Positions 40,905 to 52,752 are shown, numbered from the stretch's first letter. The stretch is DNA of 64,000 nucleotides from Diabrotica undecimpunctata (GCF_040954645.1 NC_092806.1:79642641-79706640), one strand, 5' to 3'. The notes: generated from the letters alone by a model not told the origin. Made by a program: numbers and translations.

Positions 40905-41216
40905 AAGTGATACCTCTTATTTTTAAAAATACTTTTTGGTTTGATAGGTATGGCTTCGTTAAATGTAGTATTTTATTTTTTAACTGAAGGTGTAATTAAA
41001 CTTAAAACATATTTAACCTGAATCCTATTCATTCTAAAATATATATAATATTTTTCATCATCAATTAATTCTCTGTATAAAGTCCAGTATTCACCTTCCT
41101 TCTTCCTTTCTCTTAGCATTGGATGTACTTCAAACCTTCTTTTTAACACACTTTTTCATTCTCCATCGTTAAGTAGAAGAGCAATTGCACATAATTTTTG
41201 TCGAGATAAGCGACAT
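40905..41216 (-). pseudogene. PIF/Harbinger transposase N-terminal relic
   Basis: On the minus strand near 41170-41100: FEVHPMLRERKKEGEYWTLY then RELIDDE, followed by KYYIYFRMNRIQVKYVLSLI and TPSVKK, a stop, then NTTFNEAIP. This is the conserved beginning of Harbinger nucleases (RxFWVHP..RxxxGEYHTLY..L..D..KFxxYFRM). A stop and loss of similarity follow. No DDE core was found. Confidence 0.72.
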
Positions 41217-41240
41217 CATATCTTCACCGAACCAAACTGA

Positions 41241-41620
41241 AACGTTCTATGTATGAAAATGTAAACGCGCAGTCCGAGAGACTCCGAGAAACATACAAAA
41301 ACATACAAGAAATAAATCAAATAAATTTGAAGAATGGTCAGGCGTATGGTCACGCAAGACTATATTCTTCGACAACAAAATAAGCACAATAAAATGGCAA
41401 TAAATGCGTACGTTTCAAACGCTAAGCCTCGTAGAGGTTTCCGTAAGAAAGCGTACAAAATACAAGAAAAATATATCGAAAAATCAATCAAAAATTTATA
41501 TGCACACAAATATCAATAAACAATAGCAGAAATAAAAGTCAGAATCTAGGTTGATGTAGAACACCGTACCTAGAGTCTTATATTACGAGGGTAAGCTCGA
41601 ACTGGCCGATTACAGTCAGT
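41241..41620. other. stretch without a recognised gene
   Basis: Contains a 61-codon plus-strand frame rich in Lys/Arg (41334-41519) that matches nothing I know and may be chance. Near 41545-41575 'tctaggt...acctaga' forms a short inverted repeat. Confidence 0.4.
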
Positions 41621-42492
41621 CAGTAAATGTTCTTTCTCTAGGGATAGGTTAAGGAGCTTTATTATGTATGGATGAGATAAACATTTTTGTACCTGTTTAG
41701 GGTCGGTTGACCCTCTTCAGGCTTGAGTTGGATGTTTCTAGTTGGAGTACAATGGCAAACAGACCCAAAAACCACCGGTGTGTGTAGCATTCTTCTTCTT
41801 TCTTCTCCTGGGGGTTGTGTGGAGTCACTATCGAGCCAGGGAGTCAGGGGCGAAAGTTTGACTGGATTGGTGTTCTTTCCAGTTTGAATGTGTTTGTTTG
41901 TGTTTTTAGAGCTAGATACGACAAGGCCGGGTCTCTAGTGACCATTGGTCCTGTGCAGTCCCGAGCTTAACTCGGCCCCAAGACCAGTGTATTGCACTGT
42001 GATTTTGTGATCGAGTGTGCTCGTGAGTGGAGGCGCCTCGGCTTTCGAGAGTCGACCTGTCGCATTTCGCTCACGATTGCCCCCCGCTAACGGCCAGGCC
42101 TCGTCGGAGTTCGATAGACGGTTCAGGTGGCTGTCGATTCGGGTGAGAAAATAGTTGCGGCTATTTTCTCGGGGACGGACAGGTATCGTTGAGTAGTGAG
42201 ATTGGGAAACTGCAAAAAACCAATCTCCCCCTATCCGGTGTAGGGAAAAGGATTAGATAGGGTTAGGTATGGGAGCGATAGGCCAGTGGAGTGGCCTCAA
42301 GACTGTCAGCGTATTCTTCCGGAAGTTCGTCAATGCAAGCCTGCATTAGAATTGACGGGGGATGAAGATGTTTGTTTTGGGGCTTCCGGGTGGATACGTG
42401 ACCGAGGAAAGAACAGGAACTTTTTAGGGTGTTTTGCGTGATGGATGGGGGGCCGTTGATAGTTTTAAGGGTAAAGTTCCTGTTGAGAGTTT

Positions 42493-44995
42493 TTATTCTC
42501 TCGATAATGGGGGTGATGTTAGCTGTTTGGTAAATTTCACGGGAGAGAAAGTACCAGCGTTTTCTGCACGTTGTACGCAGAATTCTGCGCTCCGCAGCGA
42601 CCAGTCTTCTCTTTTGATAACCTTTAAGAAAGCAATATAAGTTTGCCTTATACTCAATAACGGGTCGAAAACACCCAAGTAGGAAGCTGTTGGGCTAGTA
42701 ACGAGTCTTTCTCCCATCAAGTACAGAGGCGTTTGGTCGTGGCGATTACGAATAATGCCTTGCGTGGATTTTGGGCTGCGAAACACAATAGTTTGTATTT
42801 TCGCAGCGTTGAGCGTGACTCTCCACTTGTTACACCATTCTTCGACGCCGTTTAAAAGAGTTTGTGCTCTTCTAAAGGTTCTCTCAGGGGAATAACTGTT
42901 CGCTGTTGTGAGGAGGGCAGTGTCATCTGCGTATAGGTACATTTGAGTGTGTGGTACGTTTTGAATGGGAATGGAGCTGTTGTATGTGATGTACAACAGG
43001 GGTGCTAGCACTGAGCCTTGAGATACTCCCTCTCGGGGAGTGAATGGGGTTGAAACTTGATCGCTTACTCTCACTCTAACCGTTCTATTCGTAAGGTGTA
43101 TTCGTAAAGAATGTAGGATTTTTGTGAATTGGAGAGGTAGCCTGATGTCCATCAACCTTCGAATTAGTCCTTCATGCCAGACTTGATCGAAGGCCTTTTT
43201 GTACATCGAGAAAAGTGGCTATGGCGATGCCGTTGCAATTTATTGTTTGTGTGACTTTAGTGGTGAAATCTATTAATGCATTTTTTGTTGATCTATTAGG
43301 TTGGAATCCATACTGAAATTTGGGGATGATATTGTGTGTGTCGAGATAGTCGCTGAGCCTCTCTTTTAAGATCAACTCAAGGACTTTCCCTAGTGAATTA
43401 ATTAAGGAGATAGGTCTGTATGATTCCACACTTGTGCGAGGCTTACCCTTTTTGGGTATCATGGTGGTGTTTGCTATTTTCCAAGGAGTAGGAAAATAGC
43501 AGTTTTTGAGACATGCATTAATAGTTTTTGTGAGATGAGGGATTATACTCTCAGGAAGTTGCTTTAGACACCTTCTACTGATATTTTCAGGTCCGGGAGA
43601 GTTATTTTTGCCTATTCGGCAATAACTCTCCGTTTCTCTGTCAGTAATAGGGTCCATGATTGGGACGTGGTTTGGAGTTTGATGCATGAGAGTATTTCTT
43701 ACTGCGAATTCGGTTTCGAGTTTGAATAAGCGATCGAAGTTAGGGTTATCTGGGGTTTGAAAATTTTCTTGGTGAGTTTTTGAAGGCTTCTGCTTTTAGT
43801 TCGGGGGAACTAATCATTTGATTGTCGATCAACAGATGAGACGGTTGAGATAGTTTTTGTTTGGTTAGGACTTTAAATTTGTTCCAGAATTTAGCCCTAT
43901 CTCTGTAATCCAATTTCGAGGTAGTATCCTCCCACTGGCGGGCCTGTAGGATGGATATTTCCCTCTTAATTCGAGCAGAGATGCGGTTATACTCTGTTTT
44001 GACAAGGGGATCTCTGTTGATCTTGTATTGACGTAAGAGCCGTCTTTTTTTATGTATTTTGGCAATGATGTATTGTGGAAGTGCCGGAGAAAAAGGTTGA
44101 ATTGTTTTTATTGGAATTGAGTGATTGATTGCCTCTATTATTAGGTTTTTAATTTGGATAACACTCTGGTCAATACTTTCATTAGTATTGAGTTCGCCTA
44201 ACTCGGGAATATTATTGGTTATGAAATCTTGGAATTGTGGCCAGTTTGCGCGACGATAATCTTTTATTTGTCTTGGGGGAGGTGGGATTTGAGGTGACAT
44301 GATATCAGAATTAACTAATATCGGAAGGTGGTCGGACGTTATTGTATCGCCTATGTGGTACTGATCATCGAACCTATGCATCACGCTACCAGTAACGATG
44401 ATGTGGTCCACGATAGATGCCCCATTTGCGTTCAAAAACGTATAATCTGTGTTTGTGATTCTTATGATAGGAAGGTCTAGAAGTATATCAGTTAGTCTGA
44501 TGCCTTCGGGATTACTTGAATGATCACCGAATTGTGTGTGTCTACAGTTCAGGTCGCCCATGAGGATTGCTTTATTTAGAGTAGAGAAATACTCTAAAAG
44601 TTCTAGAGAAAGTGGGCTCGCTGGATGCCTGTAGTAAGAGATTATCGTGAGGGTTTGGTTGTTTGGGAGATGCAGATCGATTGCCAGGAAGTCCACGTTG
44701 GGCGGAGGGATGTTTTGTGGAAATATGTGGGGGGAGTGTGGTAATCCGTGTTTAATAAGGATTCCATTCCCACGGGAAACCTGACAGCGGTTTCGATAGA
44801 TTGTTGTATATCCTGCAAAGGTCGGAGTGTTTCGACAAAGTGTGTCTGTAATGGCTAGGATTTGGATATTGTGACTTTGCAGGATATGTTTGATTTGGGC
44901 TCTCTTTTAGAGATCCCTTGGCAATTTACTGCACCGATTGTGAAATCCATAAACAGTTAATTTAGAAATTGGGGTGGAAACTCATTTCGACCTTA
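42493..44995 (-). pseudogene. LINE G ORF2: endonuclease and reverse transcriptase
   Basis: The endonuclease begins near 44990 (NCQGISK..., with a frameshift near 44910), then ILAITDTLCRN, MDFLAIDLHLPN, AILMGDLNCRHTQFGDH, FLNANGASIVDHIIV and TITSDHLPILVN. RT: NNSPGPENISRRCLKQLPES, TTMIPKKGKPRTSVESYRPI, FQYGFQPNRST and FLDVQK, then a frameshift at about 43190, KAFDQVWHEGLI, GVSQGSVLAPLLYITYN and the catalytic box LYADDTALL at about 42910. ASYLGV follows. All key RT residues are kept. Two or three frameshifts, another near 43740, are what disable it. Confidence 0.88.
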
Positions 44996-45128
44996 TTGTT
45001 TTGGCCAGACAAGACAATTGTATGGCCAAAGATTTTTTCGATCACGGTGCTTGTGATTGAGGTGATCAAGTCCCGTCTTTCGGGTAGGATGTTGAGTAAC
45101 ACTAAGGTGTTACGTTTTATGATGTTTT

Positions 45129-46457
45129 TTAGATCCTAGTGAGATCGAACGGGGGGGTTGATCTTTCGATCGATAGGGGTTGGGTTTGATAGGAGTTTTG
45201 AGGCTGCTCTTGTCTTTTTGGGCAACGATTGGAATAGGCAGGGTGTTCGCCGCCACAATTGGGACATTTGGGAGAGGTGGAATTCGGACATTCACTGGAT
45301 TTATGGTTTTTTCCACAATTTGGACAGATAAATGAACGCTTTTTGAATTCTCGGATGGAATGGCCGTGTGTGCAGCATTTGCTACAATATTTCGGGGTTG
45401 GTATGATTGGATTTGCTCCATGAGGGAGTTCAGTAAGATGGATAAGTCCATCGATTTGGATTCCATAGTTCAGGACTTGAGTATATTTTTCGGCTGAAGT
45501 TGTCAGAACTTTAATGAACTTGGTATCTTTGCCAGAGCGTAGAGATTTTACTCTCCACAGTCTAGCGATAGGGATGTCCTGTTCTGTGAGTATTTGCTGG
45601 AGCTCTTCCTCAGTGTATTCGTGCGACACGTTCACTATGAGGAAGAGGTGAGCATTAGGTCTAGGGGCTTGGTTAGTGGAAGAATGATTTCGACTAGTGT
45701 CTTTTATTTGTGTCTGTCAGGTGGTTTTATGTATTTTGGTCTGAATTTCTTCAGGATTTAAAGAATGCAGTGTTCTGAGGTGGGCGATGCCGTGGCTTAA
45801 TACTTTGAGGGAGTGGATTTTTTGATACATCATCGGGATGCAATTAAGTATCCTGAAGAAAATTCGTTGGTTCGAAAGGTCTTGTGGAATATCGTTAATA
45901 AGATATTCGAAGGTTTTAGGATTATTTATGGCGTTGGTAATATTGGGATTTGTGCGGGGACGGGAAATTGCGGGAGCGGCTGTCGCTTTAGCGAACGATT
46001 GGACTGGAGCGGGTTGTGTTTTGGATGTAGACGGTTGCGGTTGTGATAGTTTAGGTGCGGAGGTTTGTGGTTTGGATGGTGTTTTTTGGGATTTAATTTG
46101 AGAGGTGGATGGTTGGTTAACAGGTTTTTTAGAGATTGAAAGTTTTCGATGCGATGAAGGAAGTGGTGGAAATTCGATGTCAATATCAGAAAGGATTTTG
46201 TGATTCGGGTCATTCCGCTCGATATCATTCCGTTTTATATTGAATTTGGTCTGTAAAGTGAGGATTTGATTCTGAAGATCCATAAGTTCTGTAGCAGATG
46301 AATAGGGATTATATGAATTATCGGATATCTCTGGGATATCAAATGGCTGATGTTCTTCATCGTGGATGAGGGGGGCGTAGGGATTTGATACAAGCGCCGC
46401 GGTTTGTGACTTAGTCACAGACCGGGTGGAACGGGCGGACCTGGTTGAACCAGGCAT
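45129..46457 (-). pseudogene. LINE G ORF1 (Gag-like, zinc knuckles)
   Basis: Starts MPGSTRSARSTRSVTKSQ at 46457. A long Pro/Ser/Gln-rich low-complexity region, then INDIPQDLSNQRIFFRILN and IAHLRTLHSLNPEEIQTKIH before a stop at 45717. After a frameshift it continues with IPIARLWRVKSLRSGKDTKF and three zinc knuckles: CSKCCTHGHSIREFK (last Cys lost), CPNCGKNHKSSEC and CPNCGGEHPAYSNRC. It ends at 45129. Such Gag proteins coat LINE RNA in Jockey and I elements. Confidence 0.85.
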
Positions 46458-47091
46458 TACAAGGGGACTTAATTTACAGCGTGTAGACCGCTAGCAGACT
46501 CCGCAGCCTCACGGAGCCAGGGGCGGTAAAAACCCCCCGAAAAAAAGGCTTGTTCTACTAACGTACACTCTGTATAGCTTTAAATTTGACTTTACTTACC
46601 GCGCGTTTACCACGCTGCTAGATGGTCCCACGATGGACGCCTGTCACGGAGTAATAAGCTCGTCGTACTCGCACTTGTCACCTGTATGAGTTTTCCAAGC
46701 AAAGAAAAATTTCTGGGGCCAGTATATTCTACTGAAACCCCGTACTACTAGTCTCTACTGACTACCACCAGGTCCGTTGGTTTTTCGGACGGCTTCTCCT
46801 TAGACGATCTGTGTACTGCAAGTTCAGATCTAATGCTCTCTCAAACTTCCCGCCTACGTTGCTATGGAGATGGTATGTTGCCAGGGACCTTCTCGCTCAA
46901 TGTCTCGTACAGGAATGCCGATTACAGAAAATCCACCTTCTTTTATATCCGAAAATCCTTTGTTCGGAGGGATTATGACGTAGGAAAGTGGACTTCCCGT
47001 GGAATAACCCTTATTCCAACCAATGAACAATGTTTCCCATGTTAGGAGATGTTTCCCGTTCGCTTATTGGTGCGTTAATGAACGCTCCGCT
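46458..47091 (-). other. probable 5' UTR of LINE G
   Basis: About 630 GC-richer bases upstream of ORF1, with no supported coding region (the 70-codon plus-strand frame at 46833 is probably chance). It ends sharply at the LINE H fragment. Confidence 0.55.
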
Positions 47092-47196
47092 CTTCCCAGA
47101 AGACTGGCTTAGATCGACATTTATACCTATACCCAAGAAAAATAAAGCAAATAGTTGCTCACAGTTTAGATTAATTAGCCTGATGAGCCATTTTCT
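47092..47196 (+). repeat. 105-bp RT segment duplicated at the 5' end of LINE H
   Basis: Identical by eye to 47975-48079, from 'ttcccagaagactggctta' to 'gatgagccattttct'. It encodes FPEDWLRSTFIPIPKKNKAN, part of the RT. After it the sequence jumps back to the endonuclease ('aacattttaatgccaaag'). Confidence 0.92.
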
Positions 47197-47204
47197 AACA
47201 TTTT

Positions 47205-49310
47205 AATGCCAAAGTAGGTGAAGGGCGGACCGAAGACGTAGTAGGAAACTTTGGTTTGGGCCAAAGAAATGATAGATGAGAATTACTGGTCCAATTTTGT
47301 CAAGAAGAAAATCTAATGATCGCAAACATCTGTTTTAAACAACCAAAAAGAAGATTATATACATGGAAAGCACCTGGCGATAATCAAAACCGCAGAATAA
47401 GAAACCAGATTGATTATATATTAATTGACAAACGTTATAGAAATGGAATCAGGGGAGTGAAAACATATCCCGGGGCAGACATCGGTTCCGACCACAATCC
47501 TGTTGGTAAAATTTCAATTAAACTAAAGAAAATCAAATATCCGAAACAAAATCAGGAAGCCAAAGAAGAATGGATGGGCAGCAACTGTGAGGAACTCGGA
47601 GATTTACTAAAAAAGCATGACTACTTTAATGCATACAAAAAGATTAAGGAAGTCACAAATATGAAGAAAAAATCGCTACAACAACTTTGGTAGATGATAA
47701 CAACCAAATAGTATCTAGTCCAGAAAATGTAAAAGATATCTGGGAAAAATACATCAAAAATCTGTTTGATGACTAGAGAACAGAACCACAAATGAATATA
47801 GTACAAGAAACAATACTTGATATGTTAACATCGAAAGTTACAAAAACAATCAATACGGCAAAACCACGAAAAGCCTCGGGCCAGATAAAATATACGTAGA
47901 GATGATAAAGCTTATCAATGAAGAAAATCTTCAGACGTTAACACTATTATTTAACAAAATATATACCACTGGAATCTTCCCAGAAGACTGGCTTAGATCG
48001 ACATTTATACCTATACCCAAGAAAAATAAAGCAAATAGTTGCTCACAGTTTAGATTAATTAGCCTGATGAGCCATTTTCTGAAAATTTTACTCAAAATTA
48101 TACATCAATGAATATAGAGAGAATGCGAAAGAAACCTGAGCGACAATCAATTTGGATTTCGTATGGGGCTTGGTACAAGGGAGGCATTATTTGTTCTCCA
48201 GATATTACTACAAAAATGCCGAGATCAGCGAAAAGACGTGTTTCTCTGTTTTATCGACTACGAAAAAGCGTTTGATCGAGTAAAACACACAGAACTTATA
48301 GAAACCCTAACACAACATGGTATAGACCATTACACTGTAGCACTTATTAAAAAACTATATTGGGATCAAACGGCGTCGATCAAAATAGACAATCGTCTGA
48401 CAGCAGAATTGCCAATAAAAAGAGGAGTTCGATAGGGCTGTGTACTTTCCCAATTGTTATTCAATATATACTCCGAAAAGATCTCTCAAAATGCCCTCGA
48501 AAATATTGAAGAAGGAATAAAAATCAACGGAGAATACGTAAACAACTTAAGATACGCAGACGACACCGTCATTATTGCGGACAGTGCTGAGGGTTTACAA
48601 CGACTTTTGAATGTCATAACCAAAGAGGGAGATGGCTTGGGACTAAATATAAACATAAATAAAAGTAATGGCTGTTACACGTGCACCAAATGTCGACATT
48701 AATATTTGTATCTATAACAAACATATAGAACCAGTAGAAAGCTTCCAGTATCTTGGTTGCTGGATAACAAACGATCTTGACCACGAGGTCGAAATACATG
48801 CTCGTATAGAATATGCTAGGTCCGCCATTTCAACGAATGAAAAAATTCCTAATAAACTATACGTTATCGTTGGATATCCGATACCAATTTGTAAAAACGT
48901 TTATTTATTCCATATTGGTATACGGAGTGGAAACATGGACTCTCGGAATTATAAGTATGAGGCGTATAGAAGCCTTTCAGATGTGGGTTTTTCGAAGGAT
49001 GCTGAAGATCTCTTGGACAGAGCACGTGACCCACAACGAGGTGCTAAGCATAATGGGTATCGAGAGAGAACTTCTAAATATTGTAAAAATCAGAAAAACG
49101 AGTTATCTAGGACATATTTACAGAGGAGAAAAATACAACTTCCTACGACTTATAGTGGAAGGGAAAGTGGAAGGAAGAAGATGTCCAGGAAGAAGAAAAT
49201 GCTCCTGGTTGAAGAATGTAAGAGACTGGACAGGCTTGGAAACACATTCGATACTAAGAACAGCTCAAGATAGAGAGCAATTTACTGTAGTTATAGCCAA
49301 CCTTCAGTAA
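47205..49310 (+). pseudogene. LINE H endonuclease (partial) and reverse transcriptase
   Basis: Starts within the endonuclease at FNAKVGEGRTEDVVGNFGLG, then RIRNQIDYILIDKRYRN and ADIGSDHNPVGKISI. RT: EDWLRSTFIPIPKKNKANSC, FLCFIDYEKAFDRVKHTELI (motif A), a stop within GVRxGCVLSQLLFNIYSE (TAG for Gln at 48433), LRYADDTVIIADSAEG (motif C), FQYLGCWI, VYGVETWTL, LGHIYRGEKY, GRRCPGRRKCSWLKNVRDW and VVIANLQ at the stop near 49310. Frameshifts at about 47695, 48690 and 48860. The first part of the endonuclease is missing. Confidence 0.87.
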
Positions 49311-49345
49311 TGGAGAAGGCACCTTAAGAAGAAGAATTCACTGAC

Positions 49346-49745
49346 TTTTTACCCATCGACGAAGATATCTACAGCAATTTTTTCCAAAATGTTGTCTGGT
49401 GCATCTGGATAAGCTAACCGTACTATGCGAGCAACATCTGCTTCAAAGTCTTGCAAATTTTCACTTGCTCGTTGAATTCTACTTCTTAGTTGTGCTTTGT
49501 AGACTTGTTGTACATGGGCATCTCCGTAACGTTTGTCTAGTCGAGTGAACAAGATCTGGTAACATTTTACTTGATCTTTAGAAATCGATCTTAGGATATC
49601 CGCAGCATCGCCTCGTAAAGCAGCAGTCAAGGAAACAGTCTTTTCTTGTTCTGCCCAATGATTGGCTGTAGCAATAGCTTCAAATTGTCTAAGGCAAGGT
49701 ATCTGGACCAAGACGACTTCCTATCAAATGGTGGCAATTTGAATC
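49346..49745 (-). pseudogene. Ty3 Gag fragment related to elements A and D
   Basis: Minus strand: FDRKSSW, YLRQFEAIATANHWAEQE, LTAALRGDAADILRSI, RLDKRYGDAHVQQVYKAQL and FEADVARIVRLAYPDAPDNI, ending at FVDG where LINE H begins. It parallels the element A capsid region and overlaps the Gag piece of element D by about 30 residues with differences, so it is another copy. Downstream (49790-49990) an AT-rich block with an 'aaataaa' signal on the minus strand could be its LTR. Confidence 0.8.
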
Positions 49746-50086
49746 TCATATGATGCGTCGTTTCGTCTCACGGTGATTATTCTTTCTCTACAGGATCTAA
49801 AAGTACTGCATTAACTATTCTAATTTATATAAATATATTTATTTCTAAGCTTACAGTACAATATCTTACCAACTCAACTAAAATGTACTAGAATAATCTG
49901 CAATAGTTCACCTCTATTCTCGGTTGTATGAGCGCTTCGATCGTGTCAGCCGGTCGATAAATCAGGAACATTCTCGAACACATATCGTCTCGAGATGCAA
50001 CCGTTATATGGGGTACGTCGAAATAATCTTGTTATTATTTATGTATATATACATTACAAGTTACCATGCCTAACAGCTGCACAGTA

Positions 50087-50116
50087 CTGAAGACGACCAA
50101 GAGTCGGAAATACGTA
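50087..50116 (+). other. hammerhead-ribozyme-like core
   Basis: CTGAAGA (50087-50093), a 4-bp stem CGAC/GTCG (50094-50097 with 50103-50106), GAAA (50107-50110), then TACGTA, which can form a 3-bp stem III ending in GTA before a cleavage site. Both conserved cores are intact. Stem I pairing is weak by eye. Such motifs occur in Penelope-like elements; a Penelope fragment lies 400 bases to the right, on the other strand. Confidence 0.4.
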
Positions 50117-50510
50117 TATGGGGTTGCCTTCTATCTTATACACATATTTTTTTTTCTTTAATACGAGCTATGCCGATACCTACTAACTTTATATGTACGT
50201 TTCAATACTTACAACTATAAGAGTAAAAATTTAAATTTTGTTAACATATCTAGGTAAATGACATTTTTGTTTGATTTACTTAGGAGTTATGGTAACCGCA
50301 ATACATTATATTTTATAGAGTGAATTCTAATTGTACAATTTTTTGTGAATAAGTTATATTAAACAATTATTATGAAAGTTTTATCCATATTATAAGGTGG
50401 AAAGATAGAATTAATAGTAGAAGAATGAGAAAGAATCAGGAACAGATACGTAGTCAGTTATTGTAATACTGATATTTAGAAATGGAATACATTTTTATAG
50501 GTAGAGTTAC

Positions 50511-50930
50511 TAGAAGAATACTGAGTTTGCTTTTAAAGGTTAAGATATATCGTATCATCTATTGTTTAGTATGTTGCAGTAGATATTACTTAAATGGTTG
50601 GTGTCTGTCTTATAATTGATAGATTCAGGAGTTTTATTAATGTGTACCATTTTAAGGAAAAGTGGACTTTTATAATTATCAACGTGTTCCAAGATTTTTA
50701 CATTATTAAAGTCAAAGTTATGTCCTGTCTTTAAGTGGTGGTCCACTAAGGCACAAGAGTTTTTTTCGTATGTTACACTCACCTTTGTGTTGTGTTAATA
50801 ATGTAAAAATATTGAAACAAGTTGATAATTGACAGACACCAACCATTTAAGTAATATCTACTGCAACATAGTAAACAATATATGATATAATAGATCTTAA
50901 CCTTTAAAAACAAACTCAGTAATCTTCTAT
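50511..50930. mobile_element. second inverted Penelope-like pair
   Basis: Arms at 50511-50609 and 50831-50930 are inverted copies of about 99 bases ('gacagacaccaaccattta', 'aacctttaaaa'), tail-outward as in the pair at 24673-26923. The left arm belongs to a minus-strand endonuclease end; the right arm holds the same last residues (TDTNHLSNIYCNI) on the plus strand. Confidence 0.8.
50555..50782 (-). pseudogene. Penelope-like endonuclease C-terminus
   Basis: 75 codons: CALVDHHLKTGHNFDFNNVK, PLFLKMVHINKTPESIN, TNHLSNIYCNILNNR. Compare CALAEHTIDLDHKIDFNNVK and FLEMVHI in the copy at 25314-26033: same fold, a different subfamily. The GIY-YIG core and RT are missing. Confidence 0.8.
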
Positions 50931-51430
50931 AGAGCGTTCCACGTTAAGAAAATAACATTGTGCTTATGGAGATCAGTGTTGCCAAAACTCTCAGGCAAGT
51001 GTTGCTATTAGATTGTCCATATATGATTCATTCTAATCAGAGCCGTATTCAGCACTGTTTAGTTGTAGTTAATTAATTTCACTAATAAAAGGATAATTAT
51101 AGTTGAATACAAAATAATCCATTATAAATACTTTAATTGAAGGATATAGGTATGTAATTATTATAGGACTAATAAAAATAGTTAAATTTTACTATTGTTT
51201 AACATTACATATTTATAAACGCCATAGATAAGATGTAACTAAAAAAACAAGTGCAGCTTCAATTTTATTTTCATATAAGTAATAACAACAATTACATACA
51301 TAAAAAATTTTCCTTGTATACAAGGTGAATCACCACTAACGGAACGGAAGATTACAGCGAAAGAGTAAAAAAATTTTAAATTATTACTTTATAAATTGAT
51401 AAAAGCTATATTTTAAAATTATTTTAAAAA
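50931..51430. other. AT-rich stretch without a recognised gene
   Basis: No coding region or RNA gene seen. 'gttgccaaaactctcagg' near 50971 resembles 'gttgccaaactctcagagc' in the two Jockey-like copies (9351 and 62929). Confidence 0.4.
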
Positions 51431-51479
51431 TATACAGGGTGTCACAATAAATTTCGGTGAATCAAACTTATATGTTCTT

Positions 51480-51670
51480 ATCTTCTTATTCTTGTTCCTC
51501 TTTATAAGCAATCATGCTTGTTCATTGGCGGATTGATACCTCTATGGAAGGTTGTCACTCCATCTTTTTGCGCGGTCGGCCGATACTTCTTCTACCGATT
51601 AATGATTTATCTCTTGCTATTTTGACCACACGTGTCTCCCCCATTCTGCTTATGTGGTTATTTCATTATT
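51480..51670 (-). pseudogene. LINE 3' end, same family as 5831-6875
   Basis: Minus strand: KSLIGRRSIGRPRK then a shift to KRWSDNLP, matching IGRRSVGRPRKRWKGNLLEA of the copy ending at 6875. It ends in an 'aagaataagaagataagaa' tail. Only the last 50 codons or so remain. Confidence 0.65.
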
Positions 51671-51691
51671 TTTTCTATTTAGTGTCAATTC

Positions 51692-51694
<3 letters not shown>

Positions 51695-51763
<69 letters not shown>
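51695..51763. repeat. (TA)n microsatellite
   Basis: About 34 TA units. Confidence 0.95.
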
Positions 51764-51769
<6 letters not shown>

Positions 51770-51889
51770 ACTTTTGAATGTCCATAAGCAATAAAAAACC
51801 GATATACAAATTTTATTACTTAAATAAAAATTAAAATTATTGATGTTTCATAAAGACACGGGCATATAAATTTTCAAACATCCTGTATA

Positions 51890-52748
51890 AGACAAAATAT
51901 GTATTTTAAGTTGTTCGAAGAATTGTTCATTAGGCCTCAGAGACAAGACTTTCAAATATTATCAATAAGAAATTTAAATAAGTCGGTTATTGTGGAATGG
52001 ATTTACCCGGAATAAAAGTGTATATAGAAAGTGTAAACAATAGACCGGGATTTGCGGTGGTTTTTTCTCCCCGAAAGATTATATCGGTAAAAGTTTATTA
52101 ACAAAAGACATTGAATTGAGAAACAGGTATCGTTTGTAGCTATTAGTAAGAAATATTTGTAAAGCAGATAGATTTAGTTAGAATAATTAAAGCAACAATT
52201 TTTTTGTTGTGGCGTGGCCATAGAATTGCAACGGCAGAGAAGGAAAGGTCAGTCAATTTTCATTAGAGCCGGAGTGTGATTTTCATTTATTAATTAAATA
52301 AATTGAATAAATAATAGAGACAGTTAATTTTGCGATCACTTAAAAAAAAGAATTATAAAAAGAGCTTAGTTATAACACATATTAAAAATCAATGTAAAAT
52401 AACATTTGGGTCCATGATAGAAAACAACTTCTCATATATTTAAAGTTAGTATATTGCAAATATTACAGGATTGATTGTTATATAAAATTTCATTAAAATA
52501 AAGGACATCTCACATATAGTTCAGTTGAAATTCTATGTATTTTATTCAGGTCATATTACCTATCCCGATTAGGAAGCCAATTGGAAAATATTTTGAATCC
52601 ACGATCAAAGGTAAATAGTACAATTTAAATAGCCTGAGATTGTAATTAATTAATGCTGATTTATTGTGATTAATTGGAGATTAGATCATTTAATAAATAT
52701 AGACAGGATTTTTCCTAAGTAAGCAATATAATACAATTTAAATAGCAT

Positions 52749-52752
<4 letters not shown>
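51890..52752. other. stretch without a recognised gene
   Basis: About 860 AT-rich bases, no coding region or known repeat end. It ends at a (TA)n tract. Confidence 0.4.

Larger units (their letters stand above)
41621..47091 (-). mobile_element. LINE 'G' with ORF1, ORF2 and long UTRs
   Basis: About 5.5 kb on the minus strand: 5' UTR (about 46458-47091), ORF1 with zinc knuckles (46457 to 45129), ORF2 with endonuclease and RT (about 44995 to 42493), 3' UTR (about 42492-41621). It is clearly richer in G+C than its surroundings. ORF1 with CCHC knuckles plus an ORF2 with AP-endonuclease and RT fits the Jockey/I superfamily. No RNase H was seen. Exact ends and target duplication could not be fixed; the right edge abuts a misplaced piece of LINE H. 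Confidence 0.82.
47092..49345 (+). mobile_element. LINE 'H', 5' truncated and rearranged
   Basis: A 105-base piece of its own RT (47092-47196) stands at the front, followed by the endonuclease remainder, RT and C-terminal region, and a 3' end of 'aagaagaagaa' at about 49325-49340. It abuts a Ty3 gag fragment at 49346. A second, more decayed copy of its 3' end lies at 55930-56270. Confidence 0.85.
51431..51889. repeat. repeat bounded by inverted TATACAGGRTGT
   Basis: TATACAGGGTGT at 51431-51442 is inverted as ACATCCTGTATA at 51878-51889 (one mismatch). Ends of this kind bound several unclassified insect repeats. The interior holds a LINE 3' end and a (TA)n tract. Confidence 0.45.

Noticed and set aside
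41334..41519. 61-codon basic frame as a small host gene
   Set aside because: No recognised motif, no splice or promoter context; kept only as a note in the surrounding stretch.
44700..44995. Separate small gene upstream of the LINE G endonuclease frame
   Set aside because: After allowing one frameshift it reads as the N-terminal part of the same endonuclease (ILAITDTLCRN).
46833..47045. Plus-strand frame of 70 codons in the 5' UTR of LINE G
   Set aside because: Opposite strand to the element, no homology; GC-richer DNA gives longer chance frames.
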